DNA of 64,000 bases from Betaproteobacteria bacterium (GTDB lineage: Bacteria > Pseudomonadota > Gammaproteobacteria > Burkholderiales > Usitatibacteraceae), in the NCBI GenBank assembly GCA_016720925.1, contig JADKJR010000010.1:62001-126000 (forward strand), written 5' to 3'. A program made the translations under genes and the position numbers. Positions 35,477 to 44,121 of the stretch are shown piece after piece (within the stretch, counting starts at the first letter, position 1; every line of letters begins with the position of its first letter). Below the pieces are notes generated by a model. It was given only the letters and a program-made list of their open reading frames with translations, did not search any database and was not told the origin of the DNA.

Positions 35477-36718
35477 TCAGATGGAGATGCCAGCGCCCGA
35501 ACGGCGAAATACGCGCGCCGTTTCGAACACAAGGTTGTCGAATCGGTTGCCACCAACTCGCAGGTGCCGCTTGATGATGAAATCGAACATCAGCGGATTG
35601 TATTCGCGAATTCGCTTTGCATGGGCGCCCACGTCCTTGCCGAGCCAGCCACGATTGACCAGTTCATCGACCGAGAACAGCGGCATCACTCCAGGCAGTG
35701 GGTAGTCGGAGCCATTGAGTAGCCGCCCGTGCCACTCGGGATGCGCAAGGATTCGGGCAAGATAAGGTGCGCGATTGGTCTGAGGCAACGCGGAAATATC
35801 GCCAAACAGCTGGCCTTCGTAAAGTTTCTCGGCCATGAGTTGCTCGAACAGCGAAAAACTCTCAACGCGTTTCCCGTGCGCGTCGAGGTCGTCCCCCATG
35901 GACGCGCAATGCGCAACGATGACCCTGACGCCGTGCTCCAGCGCACGCCGCAAGCGCAGCGGATTGCCGAAATGCTGCTGATGAGCGCCCTTCACGGCGC
36001 GCTCATGACCGGCATGCGAGATCAGCGGCAGATCGTACTTTGCCAACGCCGCATAGAACGCATCGCATTGCGCCGAGGCGGGGTCCATACCCATGGCCGA
36101 CGGCAGCCACTTGATGGCACATGCACCATCCCGTACCGCCTCGTCGAGAGCCTGCACCGCATCGGCACGATACGGATGGATCGAGGCGACCCAGATGAAA
36201 CGGCCATTTTCGCGCTCCGCCACTTTTGCCACATATGCATTAGGCACGTGAAAGGCGGTGCTTGCTTTCATCTCCCTGCCGCCCGCCAAATACGCCTGAT
36301 CAAACGCAAACAGCATGGACCGAAATCCGTTGGGAAACTCATTCATGAGCGCCGTAAGCCGCGACACGTAGTCCTCATCAACACGTCCGGCCACTTCATC
36401 CACGCAGGCCGCGTTGAGAAAGAATTTGCGTTGCAAGAATTGTTTTGGATAGAGCACCGAATGCAACTTCGGGCTGATCCAGCAGCCGCTACCGGAGTCT
36501 CCGGTACCCAGAAGGTGCGCATGACAGTCCCACACCTCGCTCGCGTTCAACCCTGAAAATGCGGCCTGGGTCAGGTCGTGATTCAGGAGCGAATCTGGCA
36601 GCGGCGTCCGGCATGGATTGATCAGTCCAGCATCCACATCCAGACCAAATGAGAAGCTCTTTGCCGCGCCCGAGATGCAGCACAGGCATAGTCCGCCTAG
36701 AAAGTCCCTGCGTTCCAT
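35477..36718 (-). CDS. Tat-exported amidohydrolase-2 family protein
   Basis: 413 aa. The N-terminus MERRDFLGGLCLCCISGAA is Tat-like (RRDFLG). The amidohydrolase-related TIM barrel shows WDCHAHLLGTGDSG (HxH metal ligands), SIHPYRADAVQALDEAV, LISHAGHE, VIVAHCASMGDD and LLNGSDYPLP (metal Asp). The reaction is unknown; relatives act on small cyclic or decarboxylated metabolites. The start at 36718 is supported by AAGGAG. It follows the ArsR-type gene by 53 nt and precedes the LplT-PlsC gene. Confidence 0.85.
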   Translation of the reverse strand: MERRDFLGGLCLCCISGAAKSFSFGLDVDAGLINPCRTPLPDSLLNHDLTQAAFSGLNASEVWDCHAHLLGTGDSGSGCWISPKLHSVLYPKQFLQRKFFLNAACVDEVAGRVDEDYVSRLTALMNEFPNGFRSMLFAFDQAYLAGGREMKASTAFHVPNAYVAKVAERENGRFIWVASIHPYRADAVQALDEAVRDGACAIKWLPSAMGMDPASAQCDAFYAALAKYDLPLISHAGHERAVKGAHQQHFGNPLRLRRALEHGVRVIVAHCASMGDDLDAHGKRVESFSLFEQLMAEKLYEGQLFGDISALPQTNRAPYLARILAHPEWHGRLLNGSDYPLPGVMPLFSVDELVNRGWLGKDVGAHAKRIREYNPLMFDFIIKRHLRVGGNRFDNLVFETARVFRRSGAGISI

Positions 36719-36771
36719 GGCAACTCCTTGCAACCATATAACCAATTATTTAGACATAAAGGGCAAAAAAA

Positions 36772-37080
36772 TTATTGCGTCTTCAGGTAATCCATCACCG
36801 CCACCAGCGAATCCCTGACTTGTTTCTTGTTTACCCAGAAATACACTTCCTTGCCGATCTTCTCACTTTCCAGCACCCCCGCTTCGCGCAGGACCTTCAG
36901 GTGATGGGAGACCGCCGAACGGGAGAGCGTCGAGACTTCGACCACCTGACCCACATTCAATCTTTCGCCCGGCTCGAAAGTCAGCAGGATGCGCTGGCGA
37001 TGTTCATCTCCCAACGCGGTAAAAACCCGGGAAATATTCTTCCAGGCGGCGGGTATGGCCTTGGTGTAATCGCGATTCAT
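36772..37080 (-). CDS. ArsR-family winged-helix regulator without cysteines
   Basis: 102 aa from the ATG at 37080. The winged helix-turn-helix is complete: VFTALGDEHRQRILLTF, LSRSAVSHHLKVLREAGVLESEKIGKEVYFWVN. There is no Cys, so it cannot be a thiolate metal sensor of the ArsR/SmtB kind; another ligand or redox-independent control is expected. No Shine-Dalgarno is visible, and a palindrome directly abuts the start. Likely autoregulator of the downstream amidohydrolase/LplT-PlsC genes. A TTG at 37128 is a weaker start. Confidence 0.85.
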   Translation of the reverse strand: MNRDYTKAIPAAWKNISRVFTALGDEHRQRILLTFEPGERLNVGQVVEVSTLSRSAVSHHLKVLREAGVLESEKIGKEVYFWVNKKQVRDSLVAVMDYLKTQ

Positions 37081-37104
37081 AACTACATTCTTGGTTATGT
37101 GGTT
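37081..37104. promoter_or_regulatory. Candidate operator of the ArsR-type regulator
   Basis: AACTACAT-N8-ATGTGGTT: 8-base arms with 7 of 8 complementary positions, immediately upstream of the regulator's start codon. Spacing and symmetry fit a winged-helix dimer. No second copy is clear before the amidohydrolase. Confidence 0.5.
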
Positions 37105-37332
37105 GCGTTTGTCAAGCTTTTCCTGCAATCGCTATTGAAATGCGTCGGCTCAAATGGGAGTCAGCGCTGCCAACCTTCCCCGGCGCCCGCTATGACCGTG
37201 ATAAAATTGCATCGCAATAACTTAACCGGAAACAAGTCATTTCGATCCCCCGGCAGCGCCCCTCCCCTGTCAACTCTCAAATAGCGTGGCGCATCAATAT
37301 GCGACACCACGCCCGCCTCAGGTGAAACAATC

Positions 37333-39609
37333 ATGCATGATGATTTGAAACGTAGCGCCCTTGACTATCACCGCTATCCGGTGCCGGGCAAAATTGAAAT
37401 CGCCCCCACAAAACCACTCGCGACCCAGCGCGATCTGGGGCTGGCTTACACACCGGGCGTCGCCGCCGTATGCGAAGCGATTGTCGAGAAACCCGCCGAA
37501 GCCCGCAACCTGACCGCGCGCGGCAATCTGGTGGCGGTAATTACCAATGGCACCGCCGTGCTGGGGCTGGGCAACATCGGCCCACTGGCCGCCAAGCCGG
37601 TGATGGAAGGCAAAGCGGTACTGTTCAAAAAATTCGCCGGCATCGACGTGTTCGACATTGAAGTCAACGAGCACGATCCAGACAAGCTGGTTGATATCAT
37701 CGCTTCGCTCGAACCCACTTTCGGCGGTATCAATCTCGAAGACATCAAGGCGCCCGAGTGTTTCTACGTGGAGAAGAAACTGCGCGCACGGATGAAAATC
37801 CCCGTCTTCCATGACGACCAGCACGGCACGGCCATCATCGTCGGCGCGGCCATCGTCAATGGCCTGAAGGTGGTTGGCAAGGACATTTCCCAGGTAAAGC
37901 TGGTGTCCTCGGGCGCCGGTGCCGCGGCGCTCGCCTGCCTGGACATGCTGGTGGCGCTCGGGATGAAGATGTCCAATATCTGGGTCACGGACATTGCGGG
38001 CATGGTTTATCAGGGCCGCAAGGAAGAGATGGACCCAAACAAGGAACGTTACGCCAAGGACACACCGGCCCGCACACTCGGCGAAGTAATCGACGGCGCC
38101 GACGTATTCCTGGGCCTTTCTGCTGGCGGCGTGTTGAAGCCGGACATGGTTAAGCGCATGGGAAAGCGGCCGCTGATCTTCGCGCTAGCGAACCCGACGC
38201 CGGAAATCCTGCCCGAGCAGATTCGCGAAGTACGCGACGACGCTGTCATCGGGACGGGCCGCTCGGATTACCCGAACCAGATTAACAACGTACTCTGTTT
38301 TCCGTTCATTTTTCGTGGCGCGCTCGACGTTGGCGCCACCACCATTAACGAAGCGATGAAACTTGCAGCAGTGCACGCGATTGCCGACTTGGCACAGATC
38401 GAGCAATCCGATATCGTCGCCATGGCCTACGGCGAGACCAGTTCCGGCTTTGGCGAGGAATACCTCATTCCCAAACCCTTTGATCCGCGCCTGATTGCCA
38501 AGGTCGCCCCTGCCGTTGCAAAGGCGGCCATGGATAGCGGCGTCGCCACCAGTCCGATTACCGACTGGCCTGCCTACATGCAGCGCCTGGATGAATTTGT
38601 CTATCCAACCGGCCTCATCATGAAGCCGGTATTTTTCAAGGCCCGGCAGGCGCCGAAGCGCGTGGTCTTCGCCGAGGGCGAGGATGAGCGGGTCTTGCAT
38701 GCCGTTCAGTTTGTGGTCGACGAAAAAATTGCCCGGCCGATTCTGATTGGCCGGCCGGCGGTACTTCAAAAGCGCATCGAAAAATTTGCACTGCGCCTGA
38801 AGGCAGGGATCGATTTCGACGTTGTGAATCCGGAATTCGACGAGCGCTATCGCGACTACTGGCAGGAATACTACCGGCTGACCCAGCGGCGCGGCGTATC
38901 GCAGACCTATGCCAAAATCGAAATGCGCCGGCGCCTGACGCTGATCGGCGCGATGATGATGCACAAAGGCGATGCCGACGCCATGCTATGCGGCTCGTTT
39001 GGTACGCACGGCCTGCATCTGCATTATGTGGATCAGGTCATTGGCCGCCGCAAGGGCGTCAAGAATTACTATGCGATGAACGGGCTGATGCTTCCCAAGC
39101 AGACGGTGTTCATTTGTGATACCTACGTCAATCACGATCCGACTCCGGAACAGATTGCCGAGATGACTCTACTCGCCGCGGAAGTTGTCAGCCGATTCGG
39201 CCTGATTCCGAGAGCAGCACTACTGTCCCATTCCAGCTTCGGTACCTCCGATGCGCCATCCGCGGTAAAAATGCGCGATGCGCTGGCATTGATCAGGAGC
39301 CAGGCGCCGGACCTGCAAATCGAAGGTGAAATGCATGGTGACGCGGCACTGTCCGAAGAAGTGCGCAACTCAGTGTTTCCGGATTCGCGACTTCGGGGCG
39401 AAGCCAACTTGCTGATCATGCCCACGATGGACGCCGCCAATATTGCCTTTAATCTGCTGAAGACGGCCGCAGGCGGCGGCATCACTGTCGGCCCCATTCT
39501 CCTGGGCGCTGCCATGCCGGTGCACATCGTCACGCCGACCGCCACAGTGCGACGCATTATCAACATGACCGCGCTCGCCGTGGTGGATGCGCAGACGGGG
39601 CAAAAATAG
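37333..39609 (+). CDS. maeB: NADP-dependent malic enzyme (MaeB type, with phosphotransacetylase-like domain)
   Basis: Oxidative decarboxylation of malate to pyruvate, supplying NADPH. 758 aa. The N-terminal malic-enzyme part (about 1-430) shows SALDYHRYPVPGKIEI, LAYTPGVAAVCEAI, VITNGTAVLGLGNIG, FHDDQHGTAIIVGAA and SSGAGAAALACLDML. The C-terminal phosphotransacetylase-like part (about 430-758) begins near VVFAEGEDERVLHA and usually has an allosteric role (acetyl-CoA). AGGTGA precedes the ATG. The VOC and S66 genes follow closely. Confidence 0.96.
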   Translation: MHDDLKRSALDYHRYPVPGKIEIAPTKPLATQRDLGLAYTPGVAAVCEAIVEKPAEARNLTARGNLVAVITNGTAVLGLGNIGPLAAKPVMEGKAVLFKKFAGIDVFDIEVNEHDPDKLVDIIASLEPTFGGINLEDIKAPECFYVEKKLRARMKIPVFHDDQHGTAIIVGAAIVNGLKVVGKDISQVKLVSSGAGAAALACLDMLVALGMKMSNIWVTDIAGMVYQGRKEEMDPNKERYAKDTPARTLGEVIDGADVFLGLSAGGVLKPDMVKRMGKRPLIFALANPTPEILPEQIREVRDDAVIGTGRSDYPNQINNVLCFPFIFRGALDVGATTINEAMKLAAVHAIADLAQIEQSDIVAMAYGETSSGFGEEYLIPKPFDPRLIAKVAPAVAKAAMDSGVATSPITDWPAYMQRLDEFVYPTGLIMKPVFFKARQAPKRVVFAEGEDERVLHAVQFVVDEKIARPILIGRPAVLQKRIEKFALRLKAGIDFDVVNPEFDERYRDYWQEYYRLTQRRGVSQTYAKIEMRRRLTLIGAMMMHKGDADAMLCGSFGTHGLHLHYVDQVIGRRKGVKNYYAMNGLMLPKQTVFICDTYVNHDPTPEQIAEMTLLAAEVVSRFGLIPRAALLSHSSFGTSDAPSAVKMRDALALIRSQAPDLQIEGEMHGDAALSEEVRNSVFPDSRLRGEANLLIMPTMDAANIAFNLLKTAAGGGITVGPILLGAAMPVHIVTPTATVRRIINMTALAVVDAQTGQK

Positions 39610-39617
39610 GGCCTCAC

Positions 39618-40010
39618 TTGTCCGATCGCTTTCATCATTTCTTCATTGCCCAGAAGGATTTCGACGCTTCGCTGATGTTCTATCGTGACACGCTGGGCGG
39701 GAAAATGATGAGCGAATGGACCGACAATTTCGGCAAGCGTGGCGCGCAGCTTTCCGGCGGCGGCATCAAAGTGGTCATCGCGGAAGAGCACGGTGCGATG
39801 GAAATGCGCGACATCGCGGCCAAGGCCCATGCACACTCAGCGACCTTGCATCTCGATATCCACGATCCCAACGCCCGCTTTGCACAAATCCCCGCTGGGA
39901 ACCATGTTGTCATCCCGCCAGAAGATAACAATCGAGGAAGGCGATGGTTCGTTGTGAAGGATCCGGATGGCAACCTGATTGCCTTCAACGAAATGCGGCA
40001 GAAATCTTGA
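39618..40010 (+). CDS. VOC/glyoxalase-like protein
   Basis: 130 aa, TTG start at 39618, 8 nt after maeB. It has the paired beta-alpha-beta-beta-beta pattern of the vicinal oxygen chelate family (HHFFIAQKDFDASLMFYRDTLGG ... RRWFVVKDPDGNLIAFNE), often linked to lactoylglutathione lyase or antibiotic resistance. Substrate unknown. Its stop overlaps the start of the S66 peptidase gene. Confidence 0.8.
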   Translation: MSDRFHHFFIAQKDFDASLMFYRDTLGGKMMSEWTDNFGKRGAQLSGGGIKVVIAEEHGAMEMRDIAAKAHAHSATLHLDIHDPNARFAQIPAGNHVVIPPEDNNRGRRWFVVKDPDGNLIAFNEMRQKS

Positions 40011-40960
40011 AAACTGGCGGATACCACGTGCCGCGCCCGCTGTTGCCGGGCGGAACGATCGGCCTGTTTGCGCCTTCGGGCGTGATCAACGTGGCCCGGC
40101 ACGAGAAATCCGTGGCGTATTTGCAATCGTTGGGCTTCAAGATCGTCGTCGCGGCCGATGCCGCCGCCGAGTACCGTTATTTTGCCGGTACCGATGTACA
40201 GCGGCTGGCCAGTTTTCACCAGATGCTCGCCGATACCACCATTGACGCGATGATGATGATTCGTGGAGGCTATGGCTGGTCGCGGTTACTGCATCGTATC
40301 GACTGGAACCTGGTCGCCTCGGCACGGAAGACGATGGTTGGATTCAGCGATTTCACCGCGCTCAATCTGGCGGCGCTGGCGAAAAGCAGATTGATTACCT
40401 TTGCCGGCCCCGGTGCCGCGATCGACTTTGGCGGCGCGGAAGATGCCGTCGAGGTACAGGCCGATCACGCTTTTATGGAAGCGCACTGCTGGCCCGCATT
40501 GCGTGGCGAACCGGTGCATGCCGGCCCGTTCGATTCTCGACACACATACCCTTCGCAAACGATGACCGGCCCGCTTTGGGGCAACAACCTGTCGCTACTC
40601 GCGCACCTCGTGGGTTCGCCCTACCTACCCGCCAATGAAGGCGGCATCTTATTCCTCGAGGAAATCGACGAGCAACCGTACGCAATAGAACGCATGTGCC
40701 TGCAACTTTTCCATGCCGGCATCCTGCAAACACAACAAGCGATTATCCTCGGCGACTTTACCAATTGCGAGCCCGAAGCGGGCCGCCTTCCGTATTCAAT
40801 GGAACATGTCATTGAAACGCTCCGCGAGTTGCTGCCGATCCCAGTTCTGACCGGCCTGCCGTTTGGACATGTGGCGAAAAAACTGACGCTGCCTTTCGGG
40901 GCGCCGGCTCGCCTGACAATTCACGAAGGCGGCTTTTCTCTCGAATTAAATCCCGGCTAA
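40007..40960 (+). CDS. ldcA: Muramoyltetrapeptide LD-carboxypeptidase (peptidase S66)
   Basis: Removes the terminal D-Ala from recycled muropeptide tetrapeptides in the cytoplasm. About 317 aa. S66 hallmarks: GGTIGLFAPSG at the N-terminus, MMMIRGGYGWSRLL (nucleophile region), SDFTALNLAAL, GPLWGNNLSLLAHLVGSPY, LFLEEIDEQPYAIERM (catalytic Glu) and LPFGHVAKKLTLPFG (catalytic His). The start is uncertain: TTG 40007 overlaps the VOC stop; GTG 40028 with GGCGGA ahead is the alternative. The 3' end overlaps the convergent TMEM165-type gene by 4 nt. Confidence 0.9.
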   Translation: MKTGGYHVPRPLLPGGTIGLFAPSGVINVARHEKSVAYLQSLGFKIVVAADAAAEYRYFAGTDVQRLASFHQMLADTTIDAMMMIRGGYGWSRLLHRIDWNLVASARKTMVGFSDFTALNLAALAKSRLITFAGPGAAIDFGGAEDAVEVQADHAFMEAHCWPALRGEPVHAGPFDSRHTYPSQTMTGPLWGNNLSLLAHLVGSPYLPANEGGILFLEEIDEQPYAIERMCLQLFHAGILQTQQAIILGDFTNCEPEAGRLPYSMEHVIETLRELLPIPVLTGLPFGHVAKKLTLPFGAPARLTIHEGGFSLELNPG

Positions 40961-41523
40961 CCAAACGAAACGCCCATCAGCACCACCACACCCAGCGTCG
41001 CGAAGATGCCTGCGGCAATGATGCGAATCAACCTGAGCGGCAGTTTCGGAGCGGCCTTTTCGCCCAGAATGACTGCGGGAATATCGGCAATCAGCATCCC
41101 GAGGGTCGTGCCCGCCACCACCTGAATCAGATCCGGATACCTGGCGGCCAGTGCTACCGTCGCCAACTGCGTTTTGTCGCCAATTTCGGCGAGGAAAAAA
41201 GTTACAAACGTCAACGCAAACACACCGTACACGGATTGGGCCTTGGGCTCGTCATCGAGCGTATCCGGCTTCAACGCCCACAGCGCAATACCGATGAACG
41301 ACAGGCCAAGCAGCCAGCGCAACAATTCTGGACTGAGGGACGCACGTATCAGTTCGCCCAGTATTCCCGCCAGGCCGTGGTTGAGCACCGTTGCAAAAAA
41401 AATGCCCAGAATGATTGGCACGGGCCGCCGAAAGCGAGCCGCGAGCAACAGCGCGAGCAATTGGGTTTTGTCACCGATCTCTCCGACGGCAACTACCAGC
41501 GTTGAAACAAGAAAAGCATCCAT
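40957..41523 (-). CDS. TMEM165/GDT1 family membrane protein, probable Mn2+ exporter
   Basis: 188 aa from ATG 41523. Six predicted helices and the two family signatures EIGDKTQLL (near residue 15) and EIGDKTQLA (near residue 115), each carrying the cation-binding Glu and Asp; a duplicated half-structure. Family members move Mn2+ or Ca2+; the yybP-ykoY leader upstream points to Mn2+ export. An open frame extends upstream through the riboswitch but is not coding. GGA lies 7 nt before the ATG. Confidence 0.9.
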   Translation of the reverse strand: MDAFLVSTLVVAVGEIGDKTQLLALLLAARFRRPVPIILGIFFATVLNHGLAGILGELIRASLSPELLRWLLGLSFIGIALWALKPDTLDDEPKAQSVYGVFALTFVTFFLAEIGDKTQLATVALAARYPDLIQVVAGTTLGMLIADIPAVILGEKAAPKLPLRLIRIIAAGIFATLGVVVLMGVSFG

Positions 41524-41536
41524 GCGGGATTCCAGC

Positions 41537-41581
41537 GAGCCGGACGAAAATGACAAATGACATGCAATATCCGTCCGGCTC
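41537..41581 (-). promoter_or_regulatory. Hairpin between riboswitch and start codon (candidate expression platform)
   Basis: GAGCCGGACG (41537-41546) and CGTCCGGCTC (41572-41581) are perfect 10-bp arms around a 25-nt loop. The hairpin ends 13 nt before the start codon of the TMEM165-type gene, next to its Shine-Dalgarno. No U-tract, so translational rather than transcriptional control is more likely. Confidence 0.5.
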
Positions 41582-41599
41582 CGAACGACATCGCATGCC

Positions 41600-41705
41600 A
41601 AAAGTCTCGCCAAACCGCTGGGCTGATTACGCCATGGCACGAGGCCAAGTATGTTGACGTAATCCCCTCCATTGCGGAGGGAGGCTACTCCCTGATGACA
41701 AGCGT
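41600..41705 (-). promoter_or_regulatory. yybP-ykoY (Mn2+) riboswitch
   Basis: On the minus strand the two conserved blocks of RF00080 are present in order: CAGGGAGTAGCC (about 41694-41683) and CGTCAACATACTTGGCC (about 41659-41643). A stem CCCTCC..GGAGGG lies between them, and GGCGAGAC follows near 41610. These form the two facing loops that bind Mn2+. It lies 80-180 nt upstream of a TMEM165/GDT1 exporter, a typical target. Metal binding should turn the exporter on. Confidence 0.88.
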
Positions 41706-41809
41706 ATTCTACCATTGGGAGGTCGCTCAACGGGGCCGTCAACATGCCTTATCATGTAAATTGCAGGTCATCAACAGATTAATTCTGAGTGGCCCAACTC
41801 GGAAAGCCC

Positions 41810-43930
41810 ATGTCGAAAACTGAAAGTGCACTGCGTACCGAATACCGCGCCTGCAACCTGTGCGAGGCCATCTGCGGCCTTGAATTCAAAATCGACGGCG
41901 CGAAAATCGTCTCAATTCGTGGCGACGACGCCGATCCATTCAGCCGCGGCCACATTTGCCCCAAGGCGGTGGCGCTAAAGGATATTCACGAAGACCCTGA
42001 CCGGCTGCGTAAACCCATGAAGCGCACCCAAAGCGCAACAGGAAATACCTGGCAGGAAATCGGCTGGGACGAGGCATACGAATTCGCGGCCGATCGCATC
42101 GCATCGCTGATCCAGCAGCACGGCAATAACGCAGTCGGTTTCTACGCCGGCAATCCCTCGGTACACAACATCGGTCACTTGCTGGGCATCCAGCAATTGG
42201 CGCGACTCCTGAAAACCCGTAGCGCCTTCAGCGCGTCCTCGGTTGATCAATTGCCGCAGCAACTCACGTCACTGCTGATGTACGGACATCAGTTCCTGAT
42301 CCCGATTCCCGACATCGATCGCACCGACTATTTCCTGATTCTCGGTGGCAATCCGATTGCCTCCAACGGCAGCATGATGACCGTGCCGGATGTCGCCAGG
42401 CGACTCAAAGCGATCCAAACGCGTGGCGGCAAGATTGTCGTCATCGATCCACGCCGTACCGAGACTGCCGAGATTGCCAGCGAGCACCATTTCATCCGGC
42501 CCGGCTCTGACGCCGCGCTGTTGATGGCGATGCTCAACGTGATACGCGCCGAAGGGTTGATGAAACCCAATCCCTTCCTGCGACTGAAAAATCTCGATGC
42601 CGCACTCGATGCGATTGCGAACGTCACGCCCGCCGCTGCCGCCGACATGACCGGCATCGCGGCCAGCGAAATTGAGCGCATCGCGCGCGAATTCGCCAAA
42701 TCCAGAACCGCAATTGCCTATGGTCGCCTTGGCGCCTGCCTTCAGCCCTTCGGCACGGTCGCTCAATGGCTGGTGCAGCTGCTTAACATCGTTACCGGTA
42801 ATCTCGACCGGGAAGGCGGCGCGCTGCCGACCAATCCGGTCATCCCCATCACGGGTCCGGGCACCCGTCCGGGACATTACGCACAATGGGCATCGCGCGT
42901 CAGCGGCCTGCCGGAATCCGGTGGAGAGTTGCCGGTCGCCACGCTCGCCGAAGAAATCTTCACACCGGGCGAAGGCCAGATTCGCGGCATGATCACGATG
43001 TGCGGCAATCCGGTGCTGTCCACCCCGAACGGCCGGCAACTCGATCGCGCCCTGGAGTTGCTCGACTTCATGATGTCCATCGATATCTACCTGAATGAAA
43101 CCACGCGCCATGCCGACCTGATTCTGCCGCCGACGTCCGCGTTGAACCACGATCACTACGACCTGATCTTCAACGCCTTCGCGGTACGCAACGTGACGCG
43201 CTACAACGAGGCAATCTGGGCGCGCCCTGAAGACGAGCGCTATGACTGGGAGATTTTTTCCGGTGTTGGCGAACGATTGGCCGCGAAGCTCGGACGCGAA
43301 TTTGCTGCGACGCCCGAATTGCGGCGCATTATCGGTGGGATGTTGAAGAAGAGCGGCAATCGTGAAGGCACCACCCTCGAATCACTCAAAGCCGCGCCGC
43401 ACGGCATCGATCTCGGCGCATTGCGGCCTTCACTGTCTGCGCGCATCGAAACACCCGACCAGCAGGTCGATTGCGCGCCGCCGCCGATGCTGGCCGACAT
43501 CGCGCGATTCAATCGCGAGCTTGTGGCCGCGGCATCCACAGGCCTGCGGCTCATCGGCCGCCGCCACGTGCGCAGCAACAATTCCTGGATGCATAACTAC
43601 CATCGCCTGGTTAAAGGCAAGGCGCGGCACCAGTTGCTGATGCACCCCAACGATCTGGCATCACGCGGCATCGCCAGCGGCCAGGTGGTTGAACTGTCCT
43701 CACGCATCGGCATATTGCAAGTGCCAGTGGAAGCTTCAACCGATATGATGCCCGGCGTGGTCTGCCTTCCGCACGGTTGGGGGCACGATCGCGAGGGCAC
43801 ACGCCTCGGCATTGCCAGCACACTTGCTGGCGCGAGTTATAACGACGTCAGCGACGACAAGTATCTGGATGCGATTTCCGGCAACGCGGCATTGAACGGA
43901 ATTGCGGTGGAAGTGGGTGCGGTGACGTGA
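41810..43930 (+). CDS. Molybdopterin oxidoreductase with N-terminal [4Fe-4S] cluster
   Basis: 706 aa from ATG 41810 (GGAAAG upstream). C-x2-C-x3-C-x27-C (CNLCEAIC ... HICPKA) binds the cluster, followed by the Mo-bis-MGD domains (GWDEAYEFAADRIASLI, DRTDYFLILGGNPIASNGSM, VIDPRRTETA, NETTRHADLILPP) and a C-terminal dinucleotide-binding domain (NNSWMHNYHRL, LMHPNDLASRGI, VCLPHGWGHD). It resembles formate dehydrogenase/nitrate reductase catalytic subunits, but the substrate is not identifiable. The region where the Mo ligand is expected has Ser (SASSVDQLP) and no Cys or in-frame TGA. No electron-transfer partner is adjacent. A damaged copy of its 3' end lies at 46455-46650. Confidence 0.88.
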   Translation: MSKTESALRTEYRACNLCEAICGLEFKIDGAKIVSIRGDDADPFSRGHICPKAVALKDIHEDPDRLRKPMKRTQSATGNTWQEIGWDEAYEFAADRIASLIQQHGNNAVGFYAGNPSVHNIGHLLGIQQLARLLKTRSAFSASSVDQLPQQLTSLLMYGHQFLIPIPDIDRTDYFLILGGNPIASNGSMMTVPDVARRLKAIQTRGGKIVVIDPRRTETAEIASEHHFIRPGSDAALLMAMLNVIRAEGLMKPNPFLRLKNLDAALDAIANVTPAAAADMTGIAASEIERIAREFAKSRTAIAYGRLGACLQPFGTVAQWLVQLLNIVTGNLDREGGALPTNPVIPITGPGTRPGHYAQWASRVSGLPESGGELPVATLAEEIFTPGEGQIRGMITMCGNPVLSTPNGRQLDRALELLDFMMSIDIYLNETTRHADLILPPTSALNHDHYDLIFNAFAVRNVTRYNEAIWARPEDERYDWEIFSGVGERLAAKLGREFAATPELRRIIGGMLKKSGNREGTTLESLKAAPHGIDLGALRPSLSARIETPDQQVDCAPPPMLADIARFNRELVAAASTGLRLIGRRHVRSNNSWMHNYHRLVKGKARHQLLMHPNDLASRGIASGQVVELSSRIGILQVPVEASTDMMPGVVCLPHGWGHDREGTRLGIASTLAGASYNDVSDDKYLDAISGNAALNGIAVEVGAVT

Positions 43931-44121
43931 GACTTTAGCGTTAGCGCAGCTTACCGGGAGAATTTCCTTGGAAGCCGCGCGGCCTGTGGACTTACTCGCA
44001 AGTCGTCGCACACCTTTCAAGTAAATCAGTCAAATCCCGTGGATAATCCGGCTCCTTATCCTACAGAAATCCGAATTGGGAAAGCATATCGTTCTTCCAT
44101 CGACATTTGGAAGGATTCGAT

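Noticed and set aside
41524..41745. N-terminal extension of the TMEM165-type frame
   Set aside because: It covers the riboswitch and hairpin; family members begin at the DAFLVSTLVVAVGEIGDK segment.
41810..43930. Possible selenoprotein (formate dehydrogenase) linked to selD
   Set aside because: No in-frame TGA; the region expected to hold the Mo ligand has Ser, and no SECIS-like context was seen.
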